A stretch of 64,000 nucleotides of DNA, from assembly GCA_963921245.4 (NCBI GenBank), contig CAWUEY030000001.1, positions 1,984,001 to 2,048,000 on the forward strand, read 5' to 3'. Under the pieces are notes generated by a model, which did not search any database, was not told the origin of the DNA, and worked only from the letters and a program-made list of their open reading frames with translations. Shown here piece after piece: positions 52,157 to 60,530 of this stretch. Made by a program: the position numbers and the translations under genes. The DNA comes from JABJGO01 sp963921245. Lineage in GTDB: Bacteria > Pseudomonadota > Alphaproteobacteria > Rhodospirillales > Casp-alpha2. Position 1 is the stretch's first letter. The number at the start of each line of letters is the position of its first letter.

Positions 52157-55100
52157 CTAATTGATCTCGCTGAGGTATTGTTCTTCAAGACGCTGCTTGT
52201 AAGCGCTTAGAAACGTCTGAAAATTCTCGGCGGCCTGAATTTCTCCGGGAATTGCGTTCGCCTCGATCAGCCCGAATTGCTCAGGCGTGGAGATCAGAAC
52301 AAACGCATCTTTCAGGTCCGTTGCCGCCATTGAGCTGCCGTATTGTTCGCGAACAATTGCGAGACGACGATCATTTCCAGCCAGTGTCAACGCGATGGCA
52401 TAGTTCAAAATTCTCAAGGCATCTTCAGGGGCGAGAGGATCACCCGGTCGAACATCATCAAGACGGATAAGACGTCTGAGGGATTGTGCTGCCCGTGGCC
52501 AGTCCTGCAAGGCCCAATATTGTTCGGAGCGCAATTGTTCCGCCTCCCGAGATTCATCATCCTCAAGCAATTCCAGTGCCGCTTCATATTCGTCCTTACC
52601 CAACAGGGCCCGAGAACGAAGATGGCGGCGTTGTGCCTGTAATTCCTGACTCTGTCCGCTTTCATCGGAAATATCCAAAGCGTTCAACGCTTCATCGTAC
52701 TCTTTGTTAAGCAGACGAACCACAGCCAGTTGCGCCCCCACTCGCGCTTTTTCAACGCCTTGCAGGCGGAACTTGACCTGTCCGTCCAGCAAGCCTGCCG
52801 CTTCATCCAGCAGATCGACACGAACCAAACGATCAGCCAGTTTCTGGATCATTTCGTCTCCCATTTCGCCGACCGGGGTCAGTTCCTTGAATTCCTCGTA
52901 AATCGCGATCGCGGTGACCGGCGGCAACCGATCGGCACCGCCATTCAGGAATAGATAGGTGAACGTGTCGGACATACGCTGTGTGATCTGTTCAGCGCCT
53001 TCGAAATCGCGGTAATGCCTCGCCGCCTGGCGGAGCGTGCTCAACCCCTGGCGATAGACACCCTGGCTGAGATACAGATCACCCAGTCGACGAAGCAGGT
53101 CGAATTCGAATTTTCCGCCCCGCCAGGCGAAACGTAATGTTTCGAGCTCTTCGATGGTTTGGACAACCGATGCCCGATCCAGTTCCAGCGAGAGTTCCGC
53201 AAGGGCTTTTGCGGCAAATACACTGCTGGGCAAGTCCTCTCCTTCTGTCGCCTGTTCAAAATTTAAGATGGCTGTATCGTAGTCACCTGCGGTTTCACTA
53301 TTGAGACCCGCGAGGTAAAGCAAGGCACCATGCTCCTTCGGCGTGAGGTTTTCCGCACCAAGCGCGTCGACAAGCTGTTGGGCCCAGTCCGCGTCACCAA
53401 TCCGGATAACGGCCTCGATCACCTTGAGTATTAGCGGAATACGCAAGGCCCGCGGATAAGATTCCGGTATTCGACCTGTGGAACGAAGCCCGCGCAGCAC
53501 CTCCGGCGCTTCGTTACCCTCAACAAATTCAACCAGTGTCCGCCAGAACAACCCTTCATCGTTGTTATCCAGTTGCGAGTCTTCAAAATCGCCACGGGCG
53601 TCGTCGTACCGGCCCAGGAGATAGTTCGCCATGCCCCGGTAGACGTGGTAGTCATCTCGTTGCCTGGCCTCGGGAACTTCATCTGCTAGAACCTCCAGGA
53701 CACCGAGTGCCTCGGCGGCATAGGCGTGAGCCAGGAAAAACCGAACCAATTCAAACCGGCCTTCTTCGCGGGCGCTCCTGCTCGGCGCCAGGGCCACTTC
53801 ACGTTCCAGTTCCTGCCGGCGCTTGTTAAAGGACGCCATGGTCACGTTCTGTAGCGGCTCCAGATCGACAATCCGGGAAAGTTCACGATCGGAATCGGCG
53901 CGGGCCTTTGCAATATCCAGATCGGAAACCGGGGAAATCTGAAGCGTGCGCGTGCTGGTTATGCCGACTCCCTGGCGAGTAGGGCGAACACGCAGCGTAT
54001 CCACGCGGGGTTCGATAACGATGCCCTGACTGGAGGGCCGAATTCTGAACTGCGGATACTCATAAAAATGGGTAACGCCGTAGCCCAAGGGAATAACGGG
54101 AACAGTAACAAAGGTATCGCCCATTTCCGGGTCAACAATAGCAACGGCCCGGCCCGGCTCGGGTAGCGGCATGAAAACCCGTGCGCCGACCGGTGAGTCC
54201 GGTTGCGCCATCGCTTCCACCGGTGACAGGGTCGAAAGCGCCTGTTCCGAGAAATCAAAAATCCAGGCCAGGCCCTCCCGCTTGGGAACCGGGTTAATAC
54301 CTGGTCCTGTAATGGCCCTCAGGACCGTTGCTTCCGGATGTGGAAGTTGCACAAGTTCAAGCAACTGGTCTCCGGCGGCGGACTGTATGGATGCCGTATC
54401 AATTTGCACAAGTTTGTCGAATACGATCCAAAGTGCGCTCCCGCGTCGGAAAACGGACGCTGCCACGGGCTCGTCCCAATCAAATCTCAGACTAAAACCG
54501 TCGGCACTGGCGCTTGCGCCGCTCTCAACAATGCCTTGAGGCGCGTTTTCGAGCGAAACCGGCGTGGCGGCTGTTTCGTTGGTCTGCGTTTCGGCGCTTT
54601 CCTCGGTCGCAGTTAATGAGGTGGATTGGGTCTCCGGCCCAGGATCCGCCGCCGGTGGCACCTCGTCAGCTGCGGATACCGAGGCAGACTCCCCGGTTTC
54701 AACGCCAGCGTCTTCCGCAGCACCCTCTTCGGCCTCTGCGGCTGGTTGATTGTCTGCTTGAATAGTGGCCTCGGCTGTTTGCGCCGCTGTCGCTGCAGAT
54801 TGCAGGGAAATCAGGTCTCCGGGGACACTACCGTCGGGCGGGAAAAACAGATCAATGACCACTTTACTACCGGCGTAGAAATCACTCACTGTGGCCCCCG
54901 GTGCAACCGCGAGATCGACAATACTCTGTTCGCCATTGTTGTGATATCGGCTTGCCCCCAGGACGTTCGGTAAAGCGCCGGAAAGTGCTTCGACATCGAT
55001 ATCTGCAAGTTCAGAGAAACGAACAGATAGGTTACCGCCATCCTGGGAAACCTCATAGGGGACCCGCCGGTCCCAGTCGAATACCACCCGCAACTTGTCT

Positions 55101-55561
55101 GCATGAACGCCTGTGCGTACGCCTACATCCGGCAACGTTGCGGGATTTACGGCATTTCCCGTAACGTCAGCAGTAACAGCGGTTTCGGCGGCGGGCGTAC
55201 CCGGCGTTCCCAATAAATCAACAACGATCGAGCGCCCGGTGGGGTAATGAACCAGATCGAAAGGCTGACTAAGTGTCAACGACAGGGTGAGACCATCAGC
55301 CGAGCGATTGGTGTCAGTTACGAACGCCGGAATGTTTCCGGAAATAATCGAGAGGTTGGCATCAATGGGACGATTGAAATTGAATTGCAGGTCTGTTCCG
55401 TTCAAGGAAGCCTGATAAGCGACCGGCGATTCCCAAACCATGACAATGCGCGCCCCTTCGGCATTGGTCGCAGCCCGCAGCCGAACCGGCTCTGCACGGG
55501 CAACAGAGATCGAGGTGAGGCCGAGGACAACAGCGAGGATAACGAGAGAGCAACGAAGCAT
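52157..55561 (-). CDS. Large periplasmic TPR protein with AMIN-like repeats
   Basis: A 1134-residue exported protein. A signal peptide covers residues 1-24 (cut after SVARA). Three related beta-rich segments follow, each with a hydrophobic-W-hydrophobic strand and ending in a strand such as IVVDLLG or VVIDLFF: about 25-125, 150-240 and 345-445. They resemble AMIN domains that bind peptidoglycan. An Ala/Glu/Thr-rich linker (about 265-340) separates the second and third. From about 560 to the end the protein is helical with TPR-like units (YHVYRGMANYLLGRYDDARGD, LYLSQGVYRQGLSTLRQAARHYRD). ATG at 55561 follows GGAGGT. Its location within flagellar genes suggests a motor or cell-wall role. Confidence 0.8.
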   Translation of the reverse strand: MLRCSLVILAVVLGLTSISVARAEPVRLRAATNAEGARIVMVWESPVAYQASLNGTDLQFNFNRPIDANLSIISGNIPAFVTDTNRSADGLTLSLTLSQPFDLVHYPTGRSIVVDLLGTPGTPAAETAVTADVTGNAVNPATLPDVGVRTGVHADKLRVVFDWDRRVPYEVSQDGGNLSVRFSELADIDVEALSGALPNVLGASRYHNNGEQSIVDLAVAPGATVSDFYAGSKVVIDLFFPPDGSVPGDLISLQSAATAAQTAEATIQADNQPAAEAEEGAAEDAGVETGESASVSAADEVPPAADPGPETQSTSLTATEESAETQTNETAATPVSLENAPQGIVESGASASADGFSLRFDWDEPVAASVFRRGSALWIVFDKLVQIDTASIQSAAGDQLLELVQLPHPEATVLRAITGPGINPVPKREGLAWIFDFSEQALSTLSPVEAMAQPDSPVGARVFMPLPEPGRAVAIVDPEMGDTFVTVPVIPLGYGVTHFYEYPQFRIRPSSQGIVIEPRVDTLRVRPTRQGVGITSTRTLQISPVSDLDIAKARADSDRELSRIVDLEPLQNVTMASFNKRRQELEREVALAPSRSAREEGRFELVRFFLAHAYAAEALGVLEVLADEVPEARQRDDYHVYRGMANYLLGRYDDARGDFEDSQLDNNDEGLFWRTLVEFVEGNEAPEVLRGLRSTGRIPESYPRALRIPLILKVIEAVIRIGDADWAQQLVDALGAENLTPKEHGALLYLAGLNSETAGDYDTAILNFEQATEGEDLPSSVFAAKALAELSLELDRASVVQTIEELETLRFAWRGGKFEFDLLRRLGDLYLSQGVYRQGLSTLRQAARHYRDFEGAEQITQRMSDTFTYLFLNGGADRLPPVTAIAIYEEFKELTPVGEMGDEMIQKLADRLVRVDLLDEAAGLLDGQVKFRLQGVEKARVGAQLAVVRLLNKEYDEALNALDISDESGQSQELQAQRRHLRSRALLGKDEYEAALELLEDDESREAEQLRSEQYWALQDWPRAAQSLRRLIRLDDVRPGDPLAPEDALRILNYAIALTLAGNDRRLAIVREQYGSSMAATDLKDAFVLISTPEQFGLIEANAIPGEIQAAENFQTFLSAYKQRLEEQYLSEIN

Positions 55562-55695
55562 CAAAGTCTACCTCCGGTCGGGAAGATAATGATACCAACG
55601 CGACGGGACATCAACGCGCGCTCCTCTTCAGGCAATTGTTCCGGTTCATTACATCGGCTATCAGCAAGGCCAAAAGCGGCAACCCCCCCACAGTT

Positions 55696-56082
55696 CTAGA
55701 AATCACCCAAAGCTGTGACGAGTTTCGTTTTGAGTGTTTCGGCATTGAACGGTTTAACGATGTAATTGGAAACACCAGCTTCCTTTGCGATCATCACATT
55801 TTCAGAATTGCTCTGCGCTGTGATCATCACAAACGGAATGTGCCTGAGCGCATCATCCGCGCGAACCTTGCGTAGCAACTCGATACCGGTCATCGGTTCC
55901 ATATTCCAGTCTGAAACGATGAGCCCAAAGTTCTCTTCACGCAACATTTTGAGCGCCGTGGAACCATCCGTGGCCTCGTGCACATTGTTGAAATTCAATT
56001 GCCCCAGAAGATTGCGCAGGATTCGTAACATCGTCTTGTAATCGTCAACGATCAGGACGTTCATGTTCATATCAACGGCCAT
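55696..56082 (-). CDS. cheY: CheY-like single-domain response regulator
   Basis: A 128-residue receiver: VLIVDDYKTMLRILRNLL (acidic pocket), LIVSDWNMEPMTGIELL (phospho-acceptor Asp in SDWNM), VMITAQSN (Thr switch), and YIVKPFNAETL (conserved Lys). This resembles chemotaxis CheY, which binds FliM to reverse rotation. ATG at 56082 has GGAGGG upstream. It lies in the run fliL-fliM-DUF6468-motE-cheY, although 199 bases separate it from motE. Confidence 0.9.
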   Translation of the reverse strand: MAVDMNMNVLIVDDYKTMLRILRNLLGQLNFNNVHEATDGSTALKMLREENFGLIVSDWNMEPMTGIELLRKVRADDALRHIPFVMITAQSNSENVMIAKEAGVSNYIVKPFNAETLKTKLVTALGDF

Positions 56083-56281
56083 CGTGCCCTCCGTTTCCCG
56101 TTTACATCCGGGCGTGCCAGAAACTTTCCACCCGTTCCGATAGCACCGTTGGTCACGCACCCCCTTTACGAACGAGCCGGGGAAACTGCCGCTGGATCGC
56201 CATTATTGTGCTATGGACCGATCATAAAATCCAGAGTCACAAAACAGAGGAACCCAGGCACTTACGGCCCGCACGACCGAT

Positions 56282-57019
56282 TTACCCCCCGGTCATGGAA
56301 CCGGGTTCAGGCAGACTGCGCAGGCGGGCCAGTTCCACGGTAACGTCGCGGGCTTTTTCCGGATTCATGTTGGCCATCACAACCGCCAGCTTGCGTTCCT
56401 TCATGCGCTCGGCAACCAGCAACAACGTGTCCATCTCGAGTTCTTCAAAGATGCGGGCGGCATCCTTGGGCTTCATGTTTTCATATATCTTGACCAGGCT
56501 CTGGACCTTGGCCATTTGTTGTTCGTCATAGGTATCGATCAGGCCCTCGATGGTTTCCTGAAAAGCCCGCAACTGCTTGATCTTGTCGTCGATGCGCTCT
56601 TCCGCCGCCTGTAGCATACCCCGCCTGAGATCCAGTTCCGTGCTCTGCTCTTCCAATTGTTCACGACGCTCTACGAGCCGTTGAAGCAGTGCAATCTCGG
56701 CTTGTGTCAAGAGGGTAGGATCCTTGTTGATCCATCTCTGGGCTTCCGCTTCGACAAAATCTTCATCGAGACTGAAGGGATCCAGATCTTCGCTGAAATC
56801 CTCGTCCTCGACCGCTGTCATTGCACCTAGCGATGTGGTGCCGATGGAGTCAGAAAGCTCCCCCTCCGCCGTCTGCGCCGCCGCACCGCCGAGATTGAGG
56901 GAGTCGTCGGCGATATCCTCGACGCCTTCCCATATGTCAGAGACCTTGACGGTCAGCATCAGAACGATGGCAAAGATCGTGATGGGTAAAAACCGGATGC
57001 GTGATAAAAATCCAAACAT
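56282..57019 (-). CDS. motE: MotE-like flagellar protein (MgtE N-domain fold)
   Basis: A 245-residue protein with an N-terminal membrane helix (FLPITIFAIVLMLTVKVSDIW), an acidic region, a long coiled coil (about 105-165) and a C-terminal MgtE N-terminal-like fold (IYENMKPKDAARIFEELEMDTLLLVAERM, VMANMNPEKARDVTVELA). In related bacteria this architecture is MotE, a periplasmic chaperone for the motor protein MotC. Start is uncertain: ATG at 57019 or GTG at 57031. Confidence 0.8.
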   Translation of the reverse strand: MFGFLSRIRFLPITIFAIVLMLTVKVSDIWEGVEDIADDSLNLGGAAAQTAEGELSDSIGTTSLGAMTAVEDEDFSEDLDPFSLDEDFVEAEAQRWINKDPTLLTQAEIALLQRLVERREQLEEQSTELDLRRGMLQAAEERIDDKIKQLRAFQETIEGLIDTYDEQQMAKVQSLVKIYENMKPKDAARIFEELEMDTLLLVAERMKERKLAVVMANMNPEKARDVTVELARLRSLPEPGSMTGG

Positions 57020-57035
57020 TGCCTTGATCACCCTT

Positions 57036-57524
57036 CTAGTTGGCGGAGCGCAAGGCTCTCAGCAGTTCCCGTTCCGCCTCCGAATGGGAAACATCGTTTT
57101 CCGGGGTGGTGACATTCGGCTCGCGGCCGGGCTGTGATGCCGGTCCGGCACTCGCCGGTGCCCTTCCCGTGGAGGCCGTTGGCTGCTCGACTGGTTTCGG
57201 CCCGCTCCCCATGGTTCGACTTGCACGAACCATTTCTTCCAGCCGGTCAGCAGCTTTTTCGCCGCGATCCAGCAGGAATGCCAGGTCATCGTGCAACGTC
57301 CGGGCGCTATTGAGCTTTCTCTGCATATCTTCGGCACTGGCCCGCAGGTTGCCGAGGCTCTCGTCCGCACGCTTGGTGGATTCAGCAAACGTCATCGCAA
57401 GTTTTTCCAGCTGGGCCTTGTCCCGGCGCAGCATGCCCAGGCGGCGGTTCAGACGAATGACATAGGGAATCATCACCAGCAACAAAACCGCAACCACGAT
57501 ATCCAGGATCAGAGAATATGGCAT
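57036..57524 (-). CDS. DUF6468 flagellar-locus membrane protein
   Basis: A 162-residue protein with one N-terminal membrane helix (YSLILDIVVAVLLLVMIPYVI), a coiled-coil middle (LGMLRRDKAQLEKLAMTFAEST to LHDDLAFLLDRGEKAADRLEEM) and a disordered Pro/Ala/Ser tail. It matches the DUF6468 family, found between fliM and motE-like genes in alphaproteobacterial flagellar clusters. Its role is unknown. ATG at 57524 is favoured by GGAGG six bases upstream. Confidence 0.8.
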   Translation of the reverse strand: MPYSLILDIVVAVLLLVMIPYVIRLNRRLGMLRRDKAQLEKLAMTFAESTKRADESLGNLRASAEDMQRKLNSARTLHDDLAFLLDRGEKAADRLEEMVRASRTMGSGPKPVEQPTASTGRAPASAGPASQPGREPNVTTPENDVSHSEAERELLRALRSAN

Positions 57525-57555
57525 CACAGGCCTCCCAGGATTCTAATCGAGTGCG

Positions 57556-58695
57556 TCATTCCACATCATCCCTGGGTGACTTGTCCACATTGTCCGCTAT
57601 CTGAATGGCAATATTATCACCCTTGCGACCCATACGGCCCAGACACATGTGAACATCACCGCATTTCATCTGAACGAGAGAATTCGGTGTGGTGCCCAAC
57701 ATGAACTTCGATCCCACGCCCATCTGAAACACATCACCCAGCTTCATGATCTGCTCATCGGCGACGGCCTCAAGATCCACCTCGGTCATCCACAGTTCTT
57801 CAACCAGATGGGTTTCCCAGATGGAATCGCGACCGAACTTTTCGCCCATGAACATTTGCAGCAAAAGCTCCCGCACCGGCTCCAGGGTCGCATAGGGCAG
57901 CAACAGTTCCAGACGCCCGCCGCGGTCCTCCATGTCGATCCTGAGGCGGGCGACGATAGCCGCGTTTGACGGCCTTGAAATCGTTGCAAACCGTGGGTTG
58001 GTTTCCAGCCGGTCAAACCGCATGGTAACGGGACTGAGCGGCTCGAAAGCCGCCGAGAGATCCTGCAACATCACATGCACCATGCGTTCCACCAGAGAGC
58101 GTTCAATGGTTGTATACGGACGCCCTTCGATCCGCATGGCGGATGTCCCCCGGCGCCCGCCTAGCAAGACATCGACGATGGAATAGATCAGGGACGAATC
58201 CACCGTAATGAGACCGAAGTTGTCCCACTCTTCGGCCTTGAAAACACTCAGCATGGCAGGCAGCGGAATGGAGTTCAGGTAATCACCGAAACGGATGGAA
58301 GCGATGTTGTCGAGCGATACCTCAACATTGTCCGAGGTAAAATTCCTGAGAGATGTGGTCAACAGCCGGACGAGACGGTCAAAAACCACCTCGAGCATGG
58401 GCAGACGTTCATAGGAAACCAGCGCGCTGGACAGGATCGCCTGTATACCCGAACGCTCCGTGCCGTCATCTAGGTCTTCATTAAACCCCAGCAGACTGTC
58501 AATTTCATCCTGGTTCAGAACCCGGGTGGTTTCCTGCGGCGAATCACCACCACCCTCTTCCTCACCAGCCATCATGGCTTCCCATTCGGCAGCCAGATCG
58601 TCCTGATCACCATCACCACCGTCACCGCCATCTTCCATGGCAGGTTCCAACTCGGCGGCTGTTGCATCCTGATCGGCTTCGTCAGCGGGGGCCAT
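57556..58695 (-). CDS. fliM: Flagellar motor switch protein FliM
   Basis: A 379-residue C-ring protein. An acidic N-terminal extension of about 57 residues, including DDLAAEWEAMMAGEEE, precedes the CheY-binding peptide LNQDEIDSLLGF. The middle domain has SIRFGDYLNSIPLPAML and LIYSIVDVLLGGRRG, and the C-terminal SpoA-like domain ends with GRMGRKGDNIAIQI. It binds phospho-CheY to switch rotation. It follows fliL by 34 bases. Confidence 0.95.
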   Translation of the reverse strand: MAPADEADQDATAAELEPAMEDGGDGGDGDQDDLAAEWEAMMAGEEEGGGDSPQETTRVLNQDEIDSLLGFNEDLDDGTERSGIQAILSSALVSYERLPMLEVVFDRLVRLLTTSLRNFTSDNVEVSLDNIASIRFGDYLNSIPLPAMLSVFKAEEWDNFGLITVDSSLIYSIVDVLLGGRRGTSAMRIEGRPYTTIERSLVERMVHVMLQDLSAAFEPLSPVTMRFDRLETNPRFATISRPSNAAIVARLRIDMEDRGGRLELLLPYATLEPVRELLLQMFMGEKFGRDSIWETHLVEELWMTEVDLEAVADEQIMKLGDVFQMGVGSKFMLGTTPNSLVQMKCGDVHMCLGRMGRKGDNIAIQIADNVDKSPRDDVE

Positions 58696-58729
58696 GATCT
58701 ATTCTATACCTTCCTATCCGGTGCAGTCC

Positions 58730-59272
58730 CTACTGCACCAGCATCTCACGGAACAATACGTCGTTCACCCGGATCGGTGCCGCAGCGGCGCTGACCCGTG
58801 TCAGCAATTCTTCTCGAAGCCTGTACATTCCGGCAGAACCCTTTAGGTCTTCCAATCGCAATTCGCGAAGGTAAACCTGAAAATTGTCAATAATCCTGGG
58901 CATAATCTGTTCAATCTTCGGGATGTCGAGAGGTGATCCAATCTCAATACTGATCTTGATCTTGAGATAGGTGCTGGTTCGATCCGATGTATTCAAATTG
59001 ACCAGCAATTCGGGGATATCGTAGTAAACCCCGGAACCTGCCCCTTCAGCCCCGTCTTCCGTCTCCTCAACCAGAGCCATCATCTTCAGCAAGGGATCCA
59101 GCAGACCAGTAAAATACGCGCCGGCAACACCGCCAATAACAAGCAGGAAGGCGATAACAACAATTAAAAGGAGCTTTTTCTTGCCCTTGCCGGAACCACC
59201 GCCTTCAGTTTCCTCGCCATCGCCATCTTTTTCATCTTCACCTTCATTTTCTTCAATGTCGTCGTCGGCCAT
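58730..59272 (-). CDS. fliL: Flagellar basal body-associated protein FliL
   Basis: A 180-residue protein with an acidic cytoplasmic N-terminus rich in Asp, Glu and Gly, one membrane helix (LLLIVVIAFLLVIGGVAGAYF) and a periplasmic domain with YYDIPELLVNLNTSDRTSTYLKIKISIE and a C-terminus ending NDVLFREMLVQ, the FliL pattern. FliL supports stator function. It is the first gene of the leftward run and has a CtrA-like box 69-84 bases upstream. Confidence 0.94.
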   Translation of the reverse strand: MADDDIEENEGEDEKDGDGEETEGGGSGKGKKKLLLIVVIAFLLVIGGVAGAYFTGLLDPLLKMMALVEETEDGAEGAGSGVYYDIPELLVNLNTSDRTSTYLKIKISIEIGSPLDIPKIEQIMPRIIDNFQVYLRELRLEDLKGSAGMYRLREELLTRVSAAAAPIRVNDVLFREMLVQ

Positions 59273-59340
59273 TGACTATCTCCGAACAACCGCGACGGCA
59301 GCGCTGTTCCCTAACACTCTCCGAGCGTAGTTTGTGATGG

Positions 59341-59356
59341 TTAACAACTGGTTTAC
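59341..59356 (-). promoter_or_regulatory. CtrA-like box upstream of fliL
   Basis: TTAA-CAACTGG-TTTAC has the same 7-base spacer as the box upstream of flgB and differs from it by one base in the second half-site. It lies 69-84 bases upstream of the fliL start codon. Confidence 0.55.
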
Positions 59357-59481
59357 GAACACTGAATCACCAATCTTCAAAAGGGCGGGAAACCATAAGC
59401 ATCCAGATTTTCCCTAACAGGTGTTTAATCTGGAAACCTCTGACTTTCACGCGAATCAGACCTTACCAAATCCACCAACCA

Positions 59482-59597
59482 CCGGGCAACCGAGCAACGC
59501 CTCGCAGGCACAAGAAGTCTGATGCGTGCGCGAGTGCCCTACGGGCGAGAATACGGAAGAAGTTGCCGGGCAAGGCACTCACCAATACCACCGGGCA
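59482..59597 (+). promoter_or_regulatory. Repeated CCGGGCA words, possible sigma-54 enhancer sites
   Basis: CCGGGCAA at 59482-59489, CCGGGCAA at 59566-59573 and CCGGGCAT at 59591-59598 lie about 60-175 bases upstream of the sigma-54 promoter. Two of the copies extend to ACCACCGGGCA, and that word recurs as ACCACCGGGCG at 50083-50093 in the other flagellar control region. They could be binding sites for a FlbD-type activator. Confidence 0.4.
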
Positions 59598-59655
59598 TCT
59601 GACTCATCACGCCCACGATTTTTCTAACGCATTGATTTTTAAAAAATAATCATTT

Positions 59656-59672
59656 TGGCACGCTTCATGCTT
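59656..59672 (+). promoter_or_regulatory. Sigma-54 type promoter of the flgF operon
   Basis: TGGCACGCTTCATGCTT has GG and GC elements separated by exactly ten bases as required for -24/-12 promoters, and matches TGGCACG-N4-TTGC except for one base (ATGC). It ends 46 bases before the flgF ATG. Confidence 0.75.
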
Positions 59673-59718
59673 GTAAAGCGGCGGGTATGGATCGTCTCTG
59701 ACGCAAAGGTATGGAACA

Positions 59719-60456
59719 ATGGAAAACACATTATCTATAGCACTTTCTCGCCAAACAACGCTTCGCCGTCAAATGGACGTCGTTGCTAACAACATCGCCA
59801 ATATGAACACGACTGCATTCAAGGGCGAGAAGATGATGTTCGTCGAACACCTGGTCCGCTCTCGTGGTGGTGAAAGCGTGCTTGGTGAAAAGCTGCATTA
59901 CGTACGCGATATCGCAACCGTTCGCGACACGACAAAGGGATATATATCCCAGACCGGCAATCCGTTGGATGTGGCACTGCAAGATGAAGGGTATTTTGCC
60001 ATCGGAACACCGGTTGGCGAAATGTACACCCGCAACGGCCGGTTTCAACTGGATTCAACAGGTCAGTTGGTAACCCAAAGCGGTAATACGGTCCTGTCAA
60101 CGACCGGACAGCCGTTCTTCTTCGGACCTACAGATACCGAAATCACCATTACCGGCGATGGCACGGTTTCAACGGAAAACGGTGCCCTCGGCAAACTTAA
60201 GGTTGTTCGGTTCGAGAATGAACTGACCCTGCAGCAATCGGGTAACGCGCTATCCAACTCTGACCCCGACAATCCGCCGGAAGATGTCGAATTTCCGCAC
60301 CTGATTCAGGGGGCTCTGGAAGGCTCAAACGTACAGCCGATCATGGAATTGACCCGCATGATCCAGGTCCATCGTAGCTATGACAGCGTGAGAAATTTCA
60401 TCCAGAAGGAAGATGAACGACAGAAAACCATGATCCGTGAAATCTTGAGGGTTTAA
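59719..60456 (+). CDS. flgF: Flagellar basal-body rod protein FlgF
   Basis: A 245-residue rod protein. It starts MENTLSIALSRQTTLRRQMD with the rod motif DVVANNIANMNTTAFKGEKM and ends with LTRMIQVHRSYDSVRNFIQKEDER, as in FlgF. It is secreted by the flagellar export system and placed in the proximal rod. It is the first gene of flgF-flgG-flgA-flgH, driven by the sigma-54 type promoter. Confidence 0.95.
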   Translation: MENTLSIALSRQTTLRRQMDVVANNIANMNTTAFKGEKMMFVEHLVRSRGGESVLGEKLHYVRDIATVRDTTKGYISQTGNPLDVALQDEGYFAIGTPVGEMYTRNGRFQLDSTGQLVTQSGNTVLSTTGQPFFFGPTDTEITITGDGTVSTENGALGKLKVVRFENELTLQQSGNALSNSDPDNPPEDVEFPHLIQGALEGSNVQPIMELTRMIQVHRSYDSVRNFIQKEDERQKTMIREILRV

Positions 60457-60530
60457 CCGCCGGACCAACCTCAACCTGTGAATAACAAGAACAACCATAA
60501 AAATACAAACGTACCGAAAGGACGGGAATC

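Larger units (their letters stand above)
59273..59718. other. Divergent flagellar control region fliL-flgF
   Basis: No gene is supported in these 446 bases. They hold the CtrA-like box upstream of fliL, an inverted repeat CCAGATT/AATCTGG (59403-59433), three CCGGGCA words (59482, 59566 and 59591) and a sigma-54 type promoter before flgF. Confidence 0.7.
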
